NCBI RefSeq assembly: GCF_900114775.1
Contig: NZ_FOUE01000002.1
Coordinates: forward strand, 62,001 to 126,000
Direction: 5' to 3'
Length of the DNA stretch: 64,000 nucleotides
Source: Marinobacter zhejiangensis
GTDB lineage: Bacteria > Pseudomonadota > Gammaproteobacteria > Pseudomonadales > Oleiphilaceae
The notes beneath the pieces are model-generated. The model was not told the origin of the DNA. It saw only the letters and a program-made list of their open reading frames with translations, and ran no database searches. The translations under genes and the position numbers were made by a program. Numbering within the stretch: the first letter of the stretch is position 1; every line of letters begins with the position of its first letter. Shown here piece by piece: positions 6,638 through 16,596 of the stretch.

Positions 6638-8843
6638 GCAATGTGCCAACCACGGCGTCCAGAGCGCGGTCGATCAGGGCGCCCTGTTCAAGCACGGTAA
6701 GGCGCCCGCGCCGCATTTCGTGGGCAAGTTCGGTGCGGGTTTTCTCCACCACCTTAAGGCCCATGCGGTTTACAAAGACAAAGCAGTCGGCTTCTTCGAT
6801 GATGGCGGTCAGCTTGCAGCGGAAGCTGGTGCCATTCACCAGGCCGAACTCCACCCAGGTGCCAATGTTGATGGCATCAATCTGCGCAATGTATTCGGCA
6901 ACTGCGGCATCTTCGAGTTCCTGTTGCTTGTCGATCGCCGACGGGTGTTGCTCTTCTGGCTCAGCCTCTTCATCGACAGTCTCCCGGTCCAGCGGGGCCT
7001 GGGCTTCAGCAAACGCATGGGCCCGAAAGGCTTCGGTCAACTCATGCTTCAGTTCCGCCATCATCTCATCCAGCCGGCTGGAGTTGTAAGAGACTTCGTC
7101 CAGCCCGGAGCGGAGGGATTTAAGCAGTCCCGGTACAACCCGGACCCACTGGTCGCGTTCGGAATCGTCAAGGTGAGGGTGCAGGCACCAGAGCAGGTCA
7201 TCGACAACCCGTACTGAGCTGTCCCAACGGTTCTCAACGTCGTTGCGCAGATAGGCCAGGAACATGACCCGGCTCCAGCCATTGACCAGGATGTCGCGAA
7301 TGGTCTCAGGGATGTTCTGTTTGAACAGCTTCTGCTGGAGCAGTCGGTCGACGGTCTGCTGGGCTTTCTGCGATTTGATGCGGCCACGTTCCGCCTCGCG
7401 GGTACGCTGCTCGACCAGAGACGCCTTGCGGTTTTCTCGGGCGAGGAACTGCTCGAACTCCTCTCCAAGCTGCTCAAACAGTGAGACGTCCCCGTCAAAC
7501 TCCTCAAGTATCCGCAACACGATGGTGTGGATCTGGTCGTAGAGTTTGTCGCGGGTCTTCTCGTCGCTCTTGCTCCAGCCAATGCCTGCACGGGCCAGTG
7601 AGTTGAGGAGTCGGCGGGCCGGGTGCCCGGCTTTACTGAAAAACGTCTTGTCTTTGATGACAACTTTCAGAATCGGAATCTGAAGACGGCTGATCAGCAC
7701 CTGAATGGGCGCCGACAGGTTGTAGTCGTCCAGAATGAACTCAAACAGCATGGAGACCAGGTTGATCAGGTCTTCATCCACCTCGTTGAGTGCCGGTGTC
7801 TTGCCTTCCGCGGTATTGGCCTGGCTCAGCAAGCGTTCGACAACCTGGTGAAGGTCAACCACTAAGGGCTCACCACCGCTGAGGTCGCCATGGTGCAGTT
7901 CCTGTGGCGACGGGGGTAGGGCGCTCAGGAGCTGAATGAGTTCGTTGCCACCGACCACGTGCAAGGTCGGGTCGGCTGAGCGGGGCGGTAGGCCTGAACT
8001 GGTCCTTTGCTGGTTGAGGAGTTGGCGAATCTGCTCGAACAGGGCCTCATCCTGATGGTTGACGGCTTCATCGTCCCCTCCGGCGGCTGCCTGGCCTGGG
8101 GTTGACTCCCCAGAGGCTTGGTCAGCTGTGGCCTGCGGGCTTTTCTTCCCGTGATAGCGGAAGTTCGGGATGACGCCAGCCTGTATCAGGATACGGTTTG
8201 CCTCATCCAGGAGCATGCCGAGGTTGGAAACCACATAGCGGTCAAACTGCTTAAGCACAATCAGCCGTTCTCGGATCTGGATTTCCAGGACCTGGGCAGC
8301 TTCAACGAACGCTGTGCAAAGGTGCTCCGGGGCAAGCGGATTGACCGGGTTATCGTCGCTGGCGCCGGGGTAAACGGATGAAAACCGTGTTTGCAGCTGG
8401 ATCAGAGGTCCCTGGAAGTGTGCCCGGGACTTGGTAATCATGGCGTTGAGCGCGACCTGTTCTTCCAGTTCATCGTGTTGAACCAGAGCAAGGCTGTCGG
8501 CGGTTGCCGGCTGATTTTCCTGATCTTTATGCTGACTGCTACTGCTTCTTGGGGGGTAATTGAATAGCTGCGCGATGGCGCCTTGAAAATGTTTTTCAAT
8601 GCCCTTGCGCTTGATCCGGATCTCCCGCATAGCTTCGAAATAGCGGTTCTGCTCGTTGTTGCTGCGGGCATTGTTAGCCAGCTCAAACAGCGAGTCATCC
8701 ACTGCATCGAAGGCTCCCTGCAATAAATCACCCAACCCAGCGGAAACTGTATCGCGAATGCGAACAATTTCGGCAGGCAGCGCGAATTTATCACCGGCAT
8801 CCCTGTGCTCACGGAGATAATGTATGCCGGACTGCTTATTCAT
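6621..8843 (-). CDS. DUF1631 family protein of unknown function
   Basis: A 740-residue, mostly helical, cytoplasmic-looking protein with no signal peptide or membrane segment. N-terminal (ESMREIR-like, FEAMREIRIKRKGIE), central (MLFEFILDDYNLSAPIQVLISRLQIPILK region) and C-terminal (GTWVEFGLVNGTSFRCKLTAI) segments are those I recognise for DUF1631, common in Pseudomonas and Marinobacter. The C-terminal part resembles a small beta-barrel of PilZ-like character; that is inference. The middle (about 240-280) is low-complexity and acidic. No catalytic motif is evident. It is a monocistronic-looking gene ending in a perfect hairpin. Confidence 0.82.
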   Translation of the reverse strand: MNKQSGIHYLREHRDAGDKFALPAEIVRIRDTVSAGLGDLLQGAFDAVDDSLFELANNARSNNEQNRYFEAMREIRIKRKGIEKHFQGAIAQLFNYPPRSSSSQHKDQENQPATADSLALVQHDELEEQVALNAMITKSRAHFQGPLIQLQTRFSSVYPGASDDNPVNPLAPEHLCTAFVEAAQVLEIQIRERLIVLKQFDRYVVSNLGMLLDEANRILIQAGVIPNFRYHGKKSPQATADQASGESTPGQAAAGGDDEAVNHQDEALFEQIRQLLNQQRTSSGLPPRSADPTLHVVGGNELIQLLSALPPSPQELHHGDLSGGEPLVVDLHQVVERLLSQANTAEGKTPALNEVDEDLINLVSMLFEFILDDYNLSAPIQVLISRLQIPILKVVIKDKTFFSKAGHPARRLLNSLARAGIGWSKSDEKTRDKLYDQIHTIVLRILEEFDGDVSLFEQLGEEFEQFLARENRKASLVEQRTREAERGRIKSQKAQQTVDRLLQQKLFKQNIPETIRDILVNGWSRVMFLAYLRNDVENRWDSSVRVVDDLLWCLHPHLDDSERDQWVRVVPGLLKSLRSGLDEVSYNSSRLDEMMAELKHELTEAFRAHAFAEAQAPLDRETVDEEAEPEEQHPSAIDKQQELEDAAVAEYIAQIDAINIGTWVEFGLVNGTSFRCKLTAIIEEADCFVFVNRMGLKVVEKTRTELAHEMRRGRLTVLEQGALIDRALDAVVGTLRGKTG

Positions 8844-8988
8844 GGCCGACTCCTGTTACGCCTCAACCGGATACATGACCGAGCTAAACTTTCTGCATTA
8901 TGGTTATGTGTGTAATTTACCGCAATTTTGCGTTGGGTAAAATGACTGAAAATCTACCGGCACCATTTGTCCTGTATAAAATGTGAGC

Positions 8989-9009
8989 GGGTCGGCAATA
9001 AGCCGACCC
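8989..9009 (-). terminator. Likely terminator of the Yip1-like gene
   Basis: GGGTCGGC and GCCGACCC form a perfect 8-bp stem with loop AATAA, 35 bases beyond the stop of the leftward Yip1-like gene. On that strand it is followed by moderately T-rich sequence. Confidence 0.6.
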
Positions 9010-9043
9010 TGAGGGTGTCCGGTATCAGCCACTTTTCGGTGGT

Positions 9044-9646
9044 TCAGCTCACATACACGGGCCCTATTCCCAAGCTCCAGATAACCACGCTGGTTGCCAG
9101 CAGAGCAACAAACATCACCAGGCCCACGGTCAAAACCGATGACGCAAACATGAACCCCCGGCCTTCCGGGATTTTCATGAGAATGGGCAGACCTTCGTAA
9201 AGCAGGTACACAGCATAGGTAATGGCAACAAAGCCAACGGCCATGTTGACCCAGATGTTGGGGTAGGCTGCGATGACGCCCAGAAGGAACACCGGGGTAG
9301 CCGTATAGGCCGCCAGGGTCACGCCGTGGGGCTGTCTTTCCCTGACTTCATAAGTGGCGGCGAAGAAGTCGATAAAGCGTCCGAGTATATAAATGCCGGC
9401 CAGCATGGCGGCATAAAACAGCGCGCAAAGTTGCAGGGCGCTTCCCGTCGTCAGCCGAATGACCTGGCCGTCGCCGATTTGCCAGCCGACCTGGGTGCTG
9501 CCGTAATAGCCTGCCGCTGCCGGAATCAATGCCAGCAGCAGTATGTGGCCAAAGTACAGTTTGCTGACACTTTCAGAGTCCTTTCGAATTGCTTCCCACT
9601 CCTGGTCTGGGTGGGCCAGTAATCCAAGTGTATGACCTAGGCTCAT
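9044..9646 (-). CDS. Yip1-family (DUF1282-like) inner-membrane protein
   Basis: A 200-residue integral membrane protein with about five hydrophobic segments. The cytoplasmic N-terminal segment LLAHPDQEWEAIRKD is typical of bacterial Yip1/DUF1282 proteins. Function is unknown. The frame is open to 9685, but the Met at 9646 is preceded by a clear AGGAGT ribosome site and gives the family start. It lies between corB-like and DUF1631 genes, all leftward, with a hairpin terminator behind it. Confidence 0.8.
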   Translation of the reverse strand: MSLGHTLGLLAHPDQEWEAIRKDSESVSKLYFGHILLLALIPAAAGYYGSTQVGWQIGDGQVIRLTTGSALQLCALFYAAMLAGIYILGRFIDFFAATYEVRERQPHGVTLAAYTATPVFLLGVIAAYPNIWVNMAVGFVAITYAVYLLYEGLPILMKIPEGRGFMFASSVLTVGLVMFVALLATSVVIWSLGIGPVYVS

Positions 9647-9774
9647 GGAGTCTACTCCTGTTCTTATTTTATGGAGAAACACCATTTCAGTGTTGGATGA
9701 GGGCGAGTCCTGGTCAAGATGTTGGTTAAAATATGATCTTACTAAAGGCGTGGCCGCTATAACTCATTCGAATA

Positions 9775-11049
9775 TTAGTGCTGGCGGCCGCGTCGCTTCA
9801 GGGGGTGAACAATAGCGGCTTTGACCACATTGTCCTTGATCTGCAGCACTTCTATGCGGTGACCTTTGACCTTGAGGCAAACGTTGGTCTCAGGAATGGT
9901 TTCCAGGGTTTCGGTAATCAGACCGTTGAGGGTTTTCGGGCCATCAGTGGGTAGTTTCCAGCCGAGGGTCTTGTTGATAGAGCGCACCGCGGCGGCACCA
10001 TCAATGATGTAGGTGCCATTGTCTTGCGGAATGATGTCCGGGCTGGTGGCGGCATAATCGGTGGTGAATTCGCCAACGATCTCTTCCAGGATGTCTTCCA
10101 GGGTGGCGATGCCGAGCACATCACCATACTCGTCCACCACGATCCCAAAACGCCGCTTGGCTTGCTGGAAATTGATGAGCTGGGTGTTCAGTGGCGTGCT
10201 TTCCGGGATGAAATAGGGCTCCTGGCAAAGCTGCATCAGCATGGCCTTGTTAACTTCTTCCTCGAGCAGCAGCTTGGAAATGCTGCGCAGGTGCAGTACG
10301 CCCTTGATGTTGTTGATGTCGCCGGAATACACCGGTAGCCGGGTGTGTTGGCTACTGCGGAGTTGACGCAGGGTAGTGTCGATGTCGTCGTCCAGGTCGA
10401 TGCCCACCACTTCGTTCCGTGGAACGAAGATATCGTTCACGGTGACGCTTTCGAGGTCAAGGATGCCCACGAGCATGTCTTTGTGCTTGGATGGGATCAG
10501 TGCGCCGGCCTCATTGACCAGGGTGCGCAGTTCTTCGCGGCTCAGGTGATCGTTGGCGGCATCCTGGGCAGAGATGCCCAGTAGTTTCAGGATGGCGCTG
10601 GTAAACAGGTTGACCAGCCAGACGATGGGATACAGGGCTTTGAGGAGCGGCCCCAGCGCATGGCTGGCCGGGAATGCAATTTTTTCCGGAAACAGGGCTG
10701 CCAGCGTCTTCGGTGTGACTTCCGCAAAAATCAGGATAACGATGGTCAGCAGCAGCGTGGCAATCGCGATGCCGGCGTCACCCCAGATGCGGATGGCAAT
10801 GACGGTAGCAATGGACGATGCCAGGATGTTGACGAAGTTATTGCCAATCAGGATAACGCCAATCAGCTGGTCGGTTCGCTGGAGCAAACCCTCTGCTCGT
10901 TTGGCACCTTTATGGCCGGTTTTGGCCAGGTGCTTCAGCCGGTACCGGTTGAGCGACATCATGCCGGTCTCGGAGCTGGAAAAGAAAGCTGATAATAAAA
11001 TCAAGCCCGCGAGGATTGAAAACAGCGCCGTCAGCGATGCCTCGTTCAA
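9775..11049 (-). CDS. CorB/HlyC-CorC family protein (CNNM-type, two CBS domains)
   Basis: A 424-residue membrane protein with an N-terminal DUF21/CNNM transmembrane domain (about 1-190, with FFSSSETGMMSLNRYR and FAEVTPKTLA), a CBS-domain pair (about 200-330, with DIFVPRNEVVGID and GIVVDEYGDVLGI) and a C-terminal CorC_HlyC domain. The family is linked to Mg2+/Co2+ efflux or resistance; E. coli YfjD/CorB is the closest type. Substrate cannot be read from sequence. It lies 80 bases downstream of ypjD on the same strand. Confidence 0.88.
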   Translation of the reverse strand: MNEASLTALFSILAGLILLSAFFSSSETGMMSLNRYRLKHLAKTGHKGAKRAEGLLQRTDQLIGVILIGNNFVNILASSIATVIAIRIWGDAGIAIATLLLTIVILIFAEVTPKTLAALFPEKIAFPASHALGPLLKALYPIVWLVNLFTSAILKLLGISAQDAANDHLSREELRTLVNEAGALIPSKHKDMLVGILDLESVTVNDIFVPRNEVVGIDLDDDIDTTLRQLRSSQHTRLPVYSGDINNIKGVLHLRSISKLLLEEEVNKAMLMQLCQEPYFIPESTPLNTQLINFQQAKRRFGIVVDEYGDVLGIATLEDILEEIVGEFTTDYAATSPDIIPQDNGTYIIDGAAAVRSINKTLGWKLPTDGPKTLNGLITETLETIPETNVCLKVKGHRIEVLQIKDNVVKAAIVHPLKRRGRQH

Positions 11050-11129
11050 GTGGGGAAGTCCTTTGGTTACGGATAAGTTGCGAAAATAGGGGGCGAGCTG
11101 CCGGGTGTCAAGTGTGCCGCCCTGAAATA

Positions 11130-11936
11130 CTAGCCGGCTCGGTGGAAAACCAGTTCAAGAACAAATTTGCTGCCATAGAAGCCGAGCATGAGCAGCGCGC
11201 AGCCGGCCAGAGTCCAGCGGCTTGCTGTCATGCCGCGCCAGCCTTTTGTGTAGCGGCCCACCAGCAGCAGGATAAACACCACCAGGGACATCAGTGAGAA
11301 CACCGTCTTGTGGGCCAGGCGTTGGGCAAACAGGTCATCCACGAAAATGGCGCCGGTCACTATCGCCAGCACTAATAGGACAACGCCCGCCCAAACCATC
11401 TCAAACAGTAGGGATTCCATGGTTTGAAGGGGGGGCAGGTTGCGCACCAGCAGGCTGTTGTAATTGTGTTTCAGTTGGCGGTTTTGCAGGTACAGGATAA
11501 CGGCTTGAGCCGCAGCCAGCGTAAACAGGCTGTAGGCGGTGATTGAGAGCGCGATGTGCGACAGCACCCCGTAATTGTCTTCCGCGATAACATGGGATGG
11601 CGTAGGCGTGGCCAGTGACAGCAGGATGGTCACGCTGGCCAGCGGGTAAGTGCCCAGAATAAGGGTCTGCACCGGCTTGCGCAGGTTGAGGATGAGCTGA
11701 AGTGCGACGATCAGCCATGAGATGAGCACTGAACTCTGCAGAAAGCCAACGTCGATGCCGCCCTCGCTACGCTCGGTCAGCCAGATCAGCAGGCCGTGGC
11801 TGATCAGTGCAAGCCCGCCAAGGAGGTTGGTCACGACGACATGAGGTTGAATCTTGCCGCGGAAGCTCAGGGCCTGTAGGGCTGTACCGACGCTGTAGAG
11901 AAAGAGAGAGGTTACCGCGAGAATCAGCGTTCCCAT
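11130..11936 (-). CDS. ypjD: Inner-membrane protein YpjD, cytochrome c assembly (CcsA) superfamily
   Basis: A 268-residue protein with about eight hydrophobic helices. It has the CcsA-superfamily segment DNYGVLSHIALSITAYSLFT and a late segment with HKTVFSLMSL. The tryptophan-rich heme-handling motif of true CcsA/CcmC is not present, so a direct heme role is doubtful. It is divergent from ffh, the same arrangement as ypjD and ffh in E. coli. Function remains unassigned beyond the family. Confidence 0.85.
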   Translation of the reverse strand: MGTLILAVTSLFLYSVGTALQALSFRGKIQPHVVVTNLLGGLALISHGLLIWLTERSEGGIDVGFLQSSVLISWLIVALQLILNLRKPVQTLILGTYPLASVTILLSLATPTPSHVIAEDNYGVLSHIALSITAYSLFTLAAAQAVILYLQNRQLKHNYNSLLVRNLPPLQTMESLLFEMVWAGVVLLVLAIVTGAIFVDDLFAQRLAHKTVFSLMSLVVFILLLVGRYTKGWRGMTASRWTLAGCALLMLGFYGSKFVLELVFHRAG

Positions 11937-12018
11937 GTTGTCCTTAATATTCCGGTCGGGTCCGAGGTGGTAATGTACTGATTTGACCGCGTTGGTCGTT
12001 TCAGGGCGATAGTCTGGT

Positions 12019-12024
12019 TATAAT
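12019..12024 (+). promoter_or_regulatory. Candidate -10 element of the ffh promoter
   Basis: A perfect TATAAT stands 75 bases before the ffh ATG in the divergent ypjD/ffh gap. The -35 region is weak, so only the -10 is called. Confidence 0.4.
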
Positions 12025-12098
12025 GTCGCGATTGTGCAACCGGAATCAACCGGTTCCCTGTATTCATGTTCCCAATTTTCAAGGGTACGGATTAGCTT

Positions 12099-13478
12099 AT
12101 GTTTGAAAACCTCACCGAACGACTTTCAGGCAGTCTGCGTAAGATCTCTGGGCAGGCACGCCTTACTGACGACAATATCAAGGATACCCTGAGGGAAGTC
12201 CGCAAGGCGCTGCTGGAGGCAGACGTCGCCCTGCCGGTGGTCAAGGCGTTCGTCGAGAGTGTGCGTAAGCGCGCGGTGGGTCAGGAAGTTCGTCGCAGCC
12301 TGACGCCGGGGCAGGTCTTCGTTAAGGTTGTCCAGCAGGAGCTGGAGCGGGTGATGGGCGAGGGTAATGAAGCTCTCAATCTCGCTGCGCAGCCTCCTGC
12401 GGTTGTTATGATGGCCGGTTTGCAGGGTGCGGGTAAGACCACAACGGTAGCCAAGCTTGCGCGGTTGCTTAAAGAGCGTGAGAAAAAGTCGGTCATGGTG
12501 GTGAGTGCCGACGTCTACCGTCCGGCGGCGATCAAGCAGCTGGAAACCCTGGCTGGTGAGGTTGGTGTTGAGTTTCACCCCAGCAGTGCCGATCAGGATC
12601 CGGTGGCCATTGCCGAAGGCGCGATTGATGCGGCCCGTAAAAAGCATATGGACGTGGTGATTCTCGATACCGCGGGTCGACTGCACGTGGATGAGCAGAT
12701 GATGGGTGAAATCCGCCGTCTGCACGAATCGGTCAAGCCGGTTGAAACCCTGTTTGTAGTTGATTCCATGACCGGTCAGGATGCCGCCAATACCGCCAAG
12801 GCATTCAATGATGCTCTGCCGCTGACCGGTGTGGTGCTGACCAAAACTGACGGCGATGCCCGTGGTGGTGCAGCTCTGTCGGTTCGTCACATTACCGGCA
12901 AGCCGATCAAGTTCCTGGGTGTGGGTGAGAAAAGTGACGCCCTGGAGCCGTTTCACCCGGACCGGGTTGCGTCCCGTATCTTGGGTATGGGGGATGTGCT
13001 TTCCCTGATCGAGGATGCCGAACGCAAGCTTGATCAAAAGAAAGCAGAGAAACTGACCAATAAGATCAAAAAGGGCAAGAGCTTTGATCTTGAAGACTTC
13101 CGCGACCAGATTCAGCAGATGAAGAATATGGGCGGCGTAGGTGGGTTGCTTGATAAGCTGCCGGGGATGGGGCAAATGGCCCAGGTTGCCCAGCAGCAGG
13201 TCAATGACAAGAGTATGGGGCAGCTGGAGGCCATCATCTGCTCTATGACGCCGAAGGAACGGCGTTACCCGGATACCATTAACAATTCCCGCAAGCGTCG
13301 GATTGCCAGCGGTTCCGGAACCCAGATTCAGGATGTCAATCGTCTGCTTAAGCAGCACAAGCAGATGCAGAAAATGATGAAGAAATTCAGCAAGAAGGGC
13401 GCTATTGCCAATATGATGCGCGGCATGGGTGGGATGATGCCGCCGGGTGGCGGGATGCCGCCAATGGGGCGTATGTAA
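12099..13478 (+). CDS. ffh: Signal recognition particle GTPase Ffh (SRP54)
   Basis: Binds 4.5S RNA and signal sequences of nascent membrane proteins and delivers ribosomes to FtsY. The 459-residue product shows the N domain (about 1-90), the G domain with P-loop GLQGAGKTTT at 107-116, DTAGRL and TKTDGDARGGA, and a methionine-rich M domain. The M domain includes SRKRRIASGSGT and ends in a Met/Gly/Pro tail. Length and order are standard. It is followed by rpsP with a 145-base gap. No 4.5S RNA gene was recognised here. Confidence 0.98.
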   Translation: MFENLTERLSGSLRKISGQARLTDDNIKDTLREVRKALLEADVALPVVKAFVESVRKRAVGQEVRRSLTPGQVFVKVVQQELERVMGEGNEALNLAAQPPAVVMMAGLQGAGKTTTVAKLARLLKEREKKSVMVVSADVYRPAAIKQLETLAGEVGVEFHPSSADQDPVAIAEGAIDAARKKHMDVVILDTAGRLHVDEQMMGEIRRLHESVKPVETLFVVDSMTGQDAANTAKAFNDALPLTGVVLTKTDGDARGGAALSVRHITGKPIKFLGVGEKSDALEPFHPDRVASRILGMGDVLSLIEDAERKLDQKKAEKLTNKIKKGKSFDLEDFRDQIQQMKNMGGVGGLLDKLPGMGQMAQVAQQQVNDKSMGQLEAIICSMTPKERRYPDTINNSRKRRIASGSGTQIQDVNRLLKQHKQMQKMMKKFSKKGAIANMMRGMGGMMPPGGGMPPMGRM

Positions 13479-13623
13479 AAGCCGTAAACATTAGCTGTTT
13501 TCTTTGGCGGTTTTTTAGCATAGAATAGCGCCCCTTTCGAGTATGGGGCTTCGTGTCAGTACCTAAATCAAGGCTGACTCGAATCGTACAAAGTTCGTAC
13601 AACTGAACAGGATATTAGTCGAA

Positions 13624-13863
13624 ATGGTAACAATCCGTTTGGCTCGTGGCGGCTCTAAGAAGCGCCCGTTCTACCATCTGACAGTCACTGACAGCCGTAA
13701 CTCCCGTGACGGCCGTTTCATTGAACGCGTTGGTTTCTTTAACCCGATCGCCCGTGGTCAGGAAGAGCGTCTGCGCGTTGATCGTGACCGTGTGAACTTC
13801 TGGCTGGGCCAGGGTGCTCAGACCAGTGAGCGTGTTGCTCAGCTGCTGAAAGGCGCAGAGTAA
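13624..13863 (+). CDS. rpsP: 30S ribosomal protein S16
   Basis: Small-subunit protein of 79 residues. It begins [20 protein letters not shown], which is diagnostic of bS16. First gene of the conserved rpsP-rimM-trmD-rplS operon; rimM follows after 28 bases. The 145-base upstream gap contains a T-rich segment and TAGAAT around 13520-13530 that may belong to its promoter. Confidence 0.98.
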   Translation: MVTIRLARGGSKKRPFYHLTVTDSRNSRDGRFIERVGFFNPIARGQEERLRVDRDRVNFWLGQGAQTSERVAQLLKGAE

Positions 13864-13891
13864 GTTATACGCTTAGCCGGGGCAGGATGGC

Positions 13892-14419
13892 ATGACACAG
13901 CGTTCGCAGGAGACTGTGATTGGCCGGATAACCTCGGTGTATGGGGTAAAAGGATGGGTAAAGGTTTTTTCCTATACCGATCCTATTGACGGCATACTCG
14001 GTTACCAGAACTGGACCCTGGTTCAGGACGGTAAGCGGCAGTCGGTTAAGTTGGCTGAAGGTCGACGGCATGGGCCGGGTATAGTGATCCGGCTTGATGG
14101 CGTAAACGATCGTGAAGTTGCCCGCAGCTACTGCGGTGCTGATATCACTGTGCCAACGGCCGATTTGCCAGAGTTGCCTGACGGTGAATACTACTGGCAC
14201 CAATTGGAAGGCCTGTCAGTATTTACGGTCGAAGGTGATTGTCTCGGGGTCGTCCATCATATGATGGAAACCGGCTCTAACGATGTTCTCGTCGTCAGGC
14301 CATCTTCCGAGTCTATCGACCAGCGGGAGCGTTTGCTTCCCTATCTCCCCGATCAAGTGGTCCGGGAGATTGACGTTGCTTCCGGCAAAGTGGTGGTGGA
14401 CTGGGATCCGGAGTTCTGA
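13892..14419 (+). CDS. rimM: Ribosome maturation factor RimM
   Basis: Helps 30S head maturation by binding S19. The 175-residue product has the N-terminal RimM domain starting IGRITSVYGVKGWVKV and a C-terminal PRC-barrel with the GEYYWHQLEGL segment. Standard length and operon position, with trmD starting 3 bases after its stop. Confidence 0.97.
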   Translation: MTQRSQETVIGRITSVYGVKGWVKVFSYTDPIDGILGYQNWTLVQDGKRQSVKLAEGRRHGPGIVIRLDGVNDREVARSYCGADITVPTADLPELPDGEYYWHQLEGLSVFTVEGDCLGVVHHMMETGSNDVLVVRPSSESIDQRERLLPYLPDQVVREIDVASGKVVVDWDPEF

Positions 14420-14422
14420 CCT

Positions 14423-15169
14423 GTGTGGATTGGCGCGGTCAGTCTGTTTCCGGAGATGTTTCCGGCGGTGACGGATATCGGTGTAACCGGTCGGGCGGTT
14501 CGTGATGGACTGCTGACGTTCCGGTGCTGGAACCCCAGAGAGTTTACTCACGATCGTCATCGGACTGTGGATGATCGCCCCTATGGTGGCGGTCCCGGTA
14601 TGCTGATGAAGATCGAGCCGCTTCGGGATGCGATACGCGCGGCCCGGGAGGCGGCGCCTGGCAACGCCTGTGTGGTGTACCTCTCGCCGCAGGGCGAGCC
14701 GTTAAACCAGTCGGTTGTTGAGTCGCTTGCGGCGGCAGATAGCCTGGTCCTGGTTGCCGGCCGGTATGAAGGGGTCGATGAACGCCTCATAGCGACGGAA
14801 GTTGATCGGGAAGTGTCACTGGGCGACTTTGTTTTGTCTGGTGGCGAGTTGGCAGCCATGGCTGTCATTGATGCGGTTACGCGCCTCATCCCCGGAGCGC
14901 TGGGTCATGCGCAGTCGGCAGAGCAGGATTCGTTTGCCGACGGTTTGCTGGATTGTCCGCACTACACCCGGCCAGAGGTATACGAAGGTCAGGCGGTGCC
15001 GGATGTACTGTTAAGCGGTCACCATGATCAGATCCGGCGTTGGCGGCTCAAGCAGTCGCTGAGGCGAACCCGGGAGCGACGCCCCGACCTGCTGGAACAG
15101 CGGGTGTTTACGGACGAAGAGCGTGAGCTGCTGGATGAAATTTTAAATGAACCGGGTGCCACTGAATAA
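14423..15169 (+). CDS. trmD: tRNA (guanine-37-N1)-methyltransferase
   Basis: Methylates G37 in tRNAs reading CNN codons, using S-adenosylmethionine in a trefoil-knot SPOUT fold. The 248-residue product begins [13 protein letters not shown], the family start, here at a GTG codon. Key segments are [23 protein letters not shown] and LSGGELAAM, which form the cofactor knot. It is tightly coupled to rimM. Confidence 0.97.
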   Translation: MWIGAVSLFPEMFPAVTDIGVTGRAVRDGLLTFRCWNPREFTHDRHRTVDDRPYGGGPGMLMKIEPLRDAIRAAREAAPGNACVVYLSPQGEPLNQSVVESLAAADSLVLVAGRYEGVDERLIATEVDREVSLGDFVLSGGELAAMAVIDAVTRLIPGALGHAQSAEQDSFADGLLDCPHYTRPEVYEGQAVPDVLLSGHHDQIRRWRLKQSLRRTRERRPDLLEQRVFTDEERELLDEILNEPGATE

Positions 15170-15205
15170 TCAGGGCATTAAGAGATTGGGTATCAGGAGC
15201 ATACG

Positions 15206-15562
15206 ATGAGCGGCAAGAACAACATCATCAGTCAGATTGAAGCAGAACAGATGACCAAGGAAATCCCTGCCTTCGCGCCGGGCGACACCGTGGTTATCCA
15301 GGTTCGTGTAACAGAAGGCAACCGTGAGCGTCTGCAGGCGTTCGAAGGTGTGGTTATCGGTAAGCGTAACCGTGGCCTGAACTCTTCCTTCACCGTTCGT
15401 AAGATTTCTTACGGTGTTGGTGTTGAGCGTACTTTCCAGACTTACTCCAAGCTGATCGACAGCATCTCTGTCAAGCGTCGTGGTGACGTTCGTCAGGCCA
15501 AGCTGTACTACCTGCGTGACCTGTCTGGTAAGGCTGCTCGTATCAAAGAGAAGCTGGGCTGA
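15206..15562 (+). CDS. rplS: 50S ribosomal protein L19
   Basis: Large-subunit protein at the subunit interface. 118 residues with the bL19 signature [16 protein letters not shown]. Last gene of the operon, followed by a strong intrinsic terminator at 15592-15621. Its biased codon use fits high expression. Confidence 0.98.
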   Translation: MSGKNNIISQIEAEQMTKEIPAFAPGDTVVIQVRVTEGNRERLQAFEGVVIGKRNRGLNSSFTVRKISYGVGVERTFQTYSKLIDSISVKRRGDVRQAKLYYLRDLSGKAARIKEKLG

Positions 15563-15591
15563 GTTATTCCCTTCGGGGAATTTGCAGCGCG

Positions 15592-15621
15592 AAAAAAGGC
15601 GGCCAATGGCTGCCTTTTTTT
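15592..15621 (+). terminator. Intrinsic terminator of the rpsP-rplS operon
   Basis: AAAAAAGGC pairs with GCCTTTTTT, with an extended inner stem (GGCC/GGCT) and a short loop, ending in seven T. It starts 30 bases after the rplS stop. Confidence 0.9.
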
Positions 15622-15687
15622 ATGTCCGCGGGGTCTGCTTGTTTGGCACTTTGTATAAGCCTGTAGTGGTTCTGGCTGGGGGTAATC

Positions 15688-16596
15688 ATGGCAATAGCGC
15701 AGGAGAATACCGAACTCATTACCCGCTTTTGCGATGCGCTGTGGCTGGAGGATGGTTTGGGAGAGAATACCCGTTCCGCCTACCGAAGCGATCTTGAGCG
15801 TTTCGCGGGTTGGCTTCAGGACGCTCGTTCCGGGCGCGGGTTGCCTGCGGCCAGTCGCCTGGATCTGCTTGATTGGATGTCAAAAGGCCTGGCTGAGGGG
15901 CGTGCGGGGTCAACGGCAGCCCGGCGCCTGTCATGTCTTCGACGCTTCTATCGCTACCTGCTCAGGGAGGGGGTGATTAGCGAAGACCCGACTCTGCGCA
16001 TTGATAGTCCAAAGTTGCCAAAACGGCTGCCGGATTCGTTGTCTGAGGCGGATGTGGATAGTTTGTTGTCGGAGCCCGATGTTTCCGAGCCGATTGAGCT
16101 TAGGGACAAGGCTATGCTTGAGGTGTTGTATGGCTGTGGCTTGAGGGTGTCGGAGTTGGTCGGTTTGAGGGTTGACCAGGTTAATGCTCGACAGGGGGTG
16201 GTACGGATCACCGGTAAAGGGGGGAAGGAGCGTCTGGTGCCTCTGGGGGAGGAGGCCGTGGACTGGTTGCTGCGGTACGTGCGAGACGCGCGCCCGGTAC
16301 TCCTTAAAGGTATGGTGAGTGATGACCTGTTCCCTGGCCGGCAAGCTCGGGCAATGACTCGTCAGACGTTTTGGCATCGAATCAAGCATTACGCGGCCCG
16401 GGCGGGTATCCATAAGCACCTTTCGCCGCATACGCTTCGTCATGCTTTTGCAACCCATCTGCTTAACCATGGGGCAGATCTGAGGGTGGTTCAAATGTTG
16501 CTGGGGCACTCGGATCTGTCAACGACACAAATCTATACCCATGTGGCGCGACAGCGCCTGAAGTCGCTTCACCTCGAACATCACCCGCGAGGTTAG
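15688..16596 (+). CDS. xerD: Tyrosine recombinase XerD
   Basis: Resolves chromosome dimers at dif together with XerC and FtsK. The 302-residue product has the SAM-like core-binding domain (about 1-90) and the catalytic domain. The full catalytic set is visible: Arg153, Lys177, His248 and Arg251 in HTLRH, His274 in LLGHSD, and Tyr283. dsbC follows, as in many gammaproteobacteria, which favours XerD over XerC. Confidence 0.96.
   Translation: MAIAQENTELITRFCDALWLEDGLGENTRSAYRSDLERFAGWLQDARSGRGLPAASRLDLLDWMSKGLAEGRAGSTAARRLSCLRRFYRYLLREGVISEDPTLRIDSPKLPKRLPDSLSEADVDSLLSEPDVSEPIELRDKAMLEVLYGCGLRVSELVGLRVDQVNARQGVVRITGKGGKERLVPLGEEAVDWLLRYVRDARPVLLKGMVSDDLFPGRQARAMTRQTFWHRIKHYAARAGIHKHLSPHTLRHAFATHLLNHGADLRVVQMLLGHSDLSTTQIYTHVARQRLKSLHLEHHPRG

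Noticed and set aside
12126..13358. 410-codon minus-strand frame across ffh
   Set aside because: Mirror of the ffh coding frame; no ribosome site or domain evidence.
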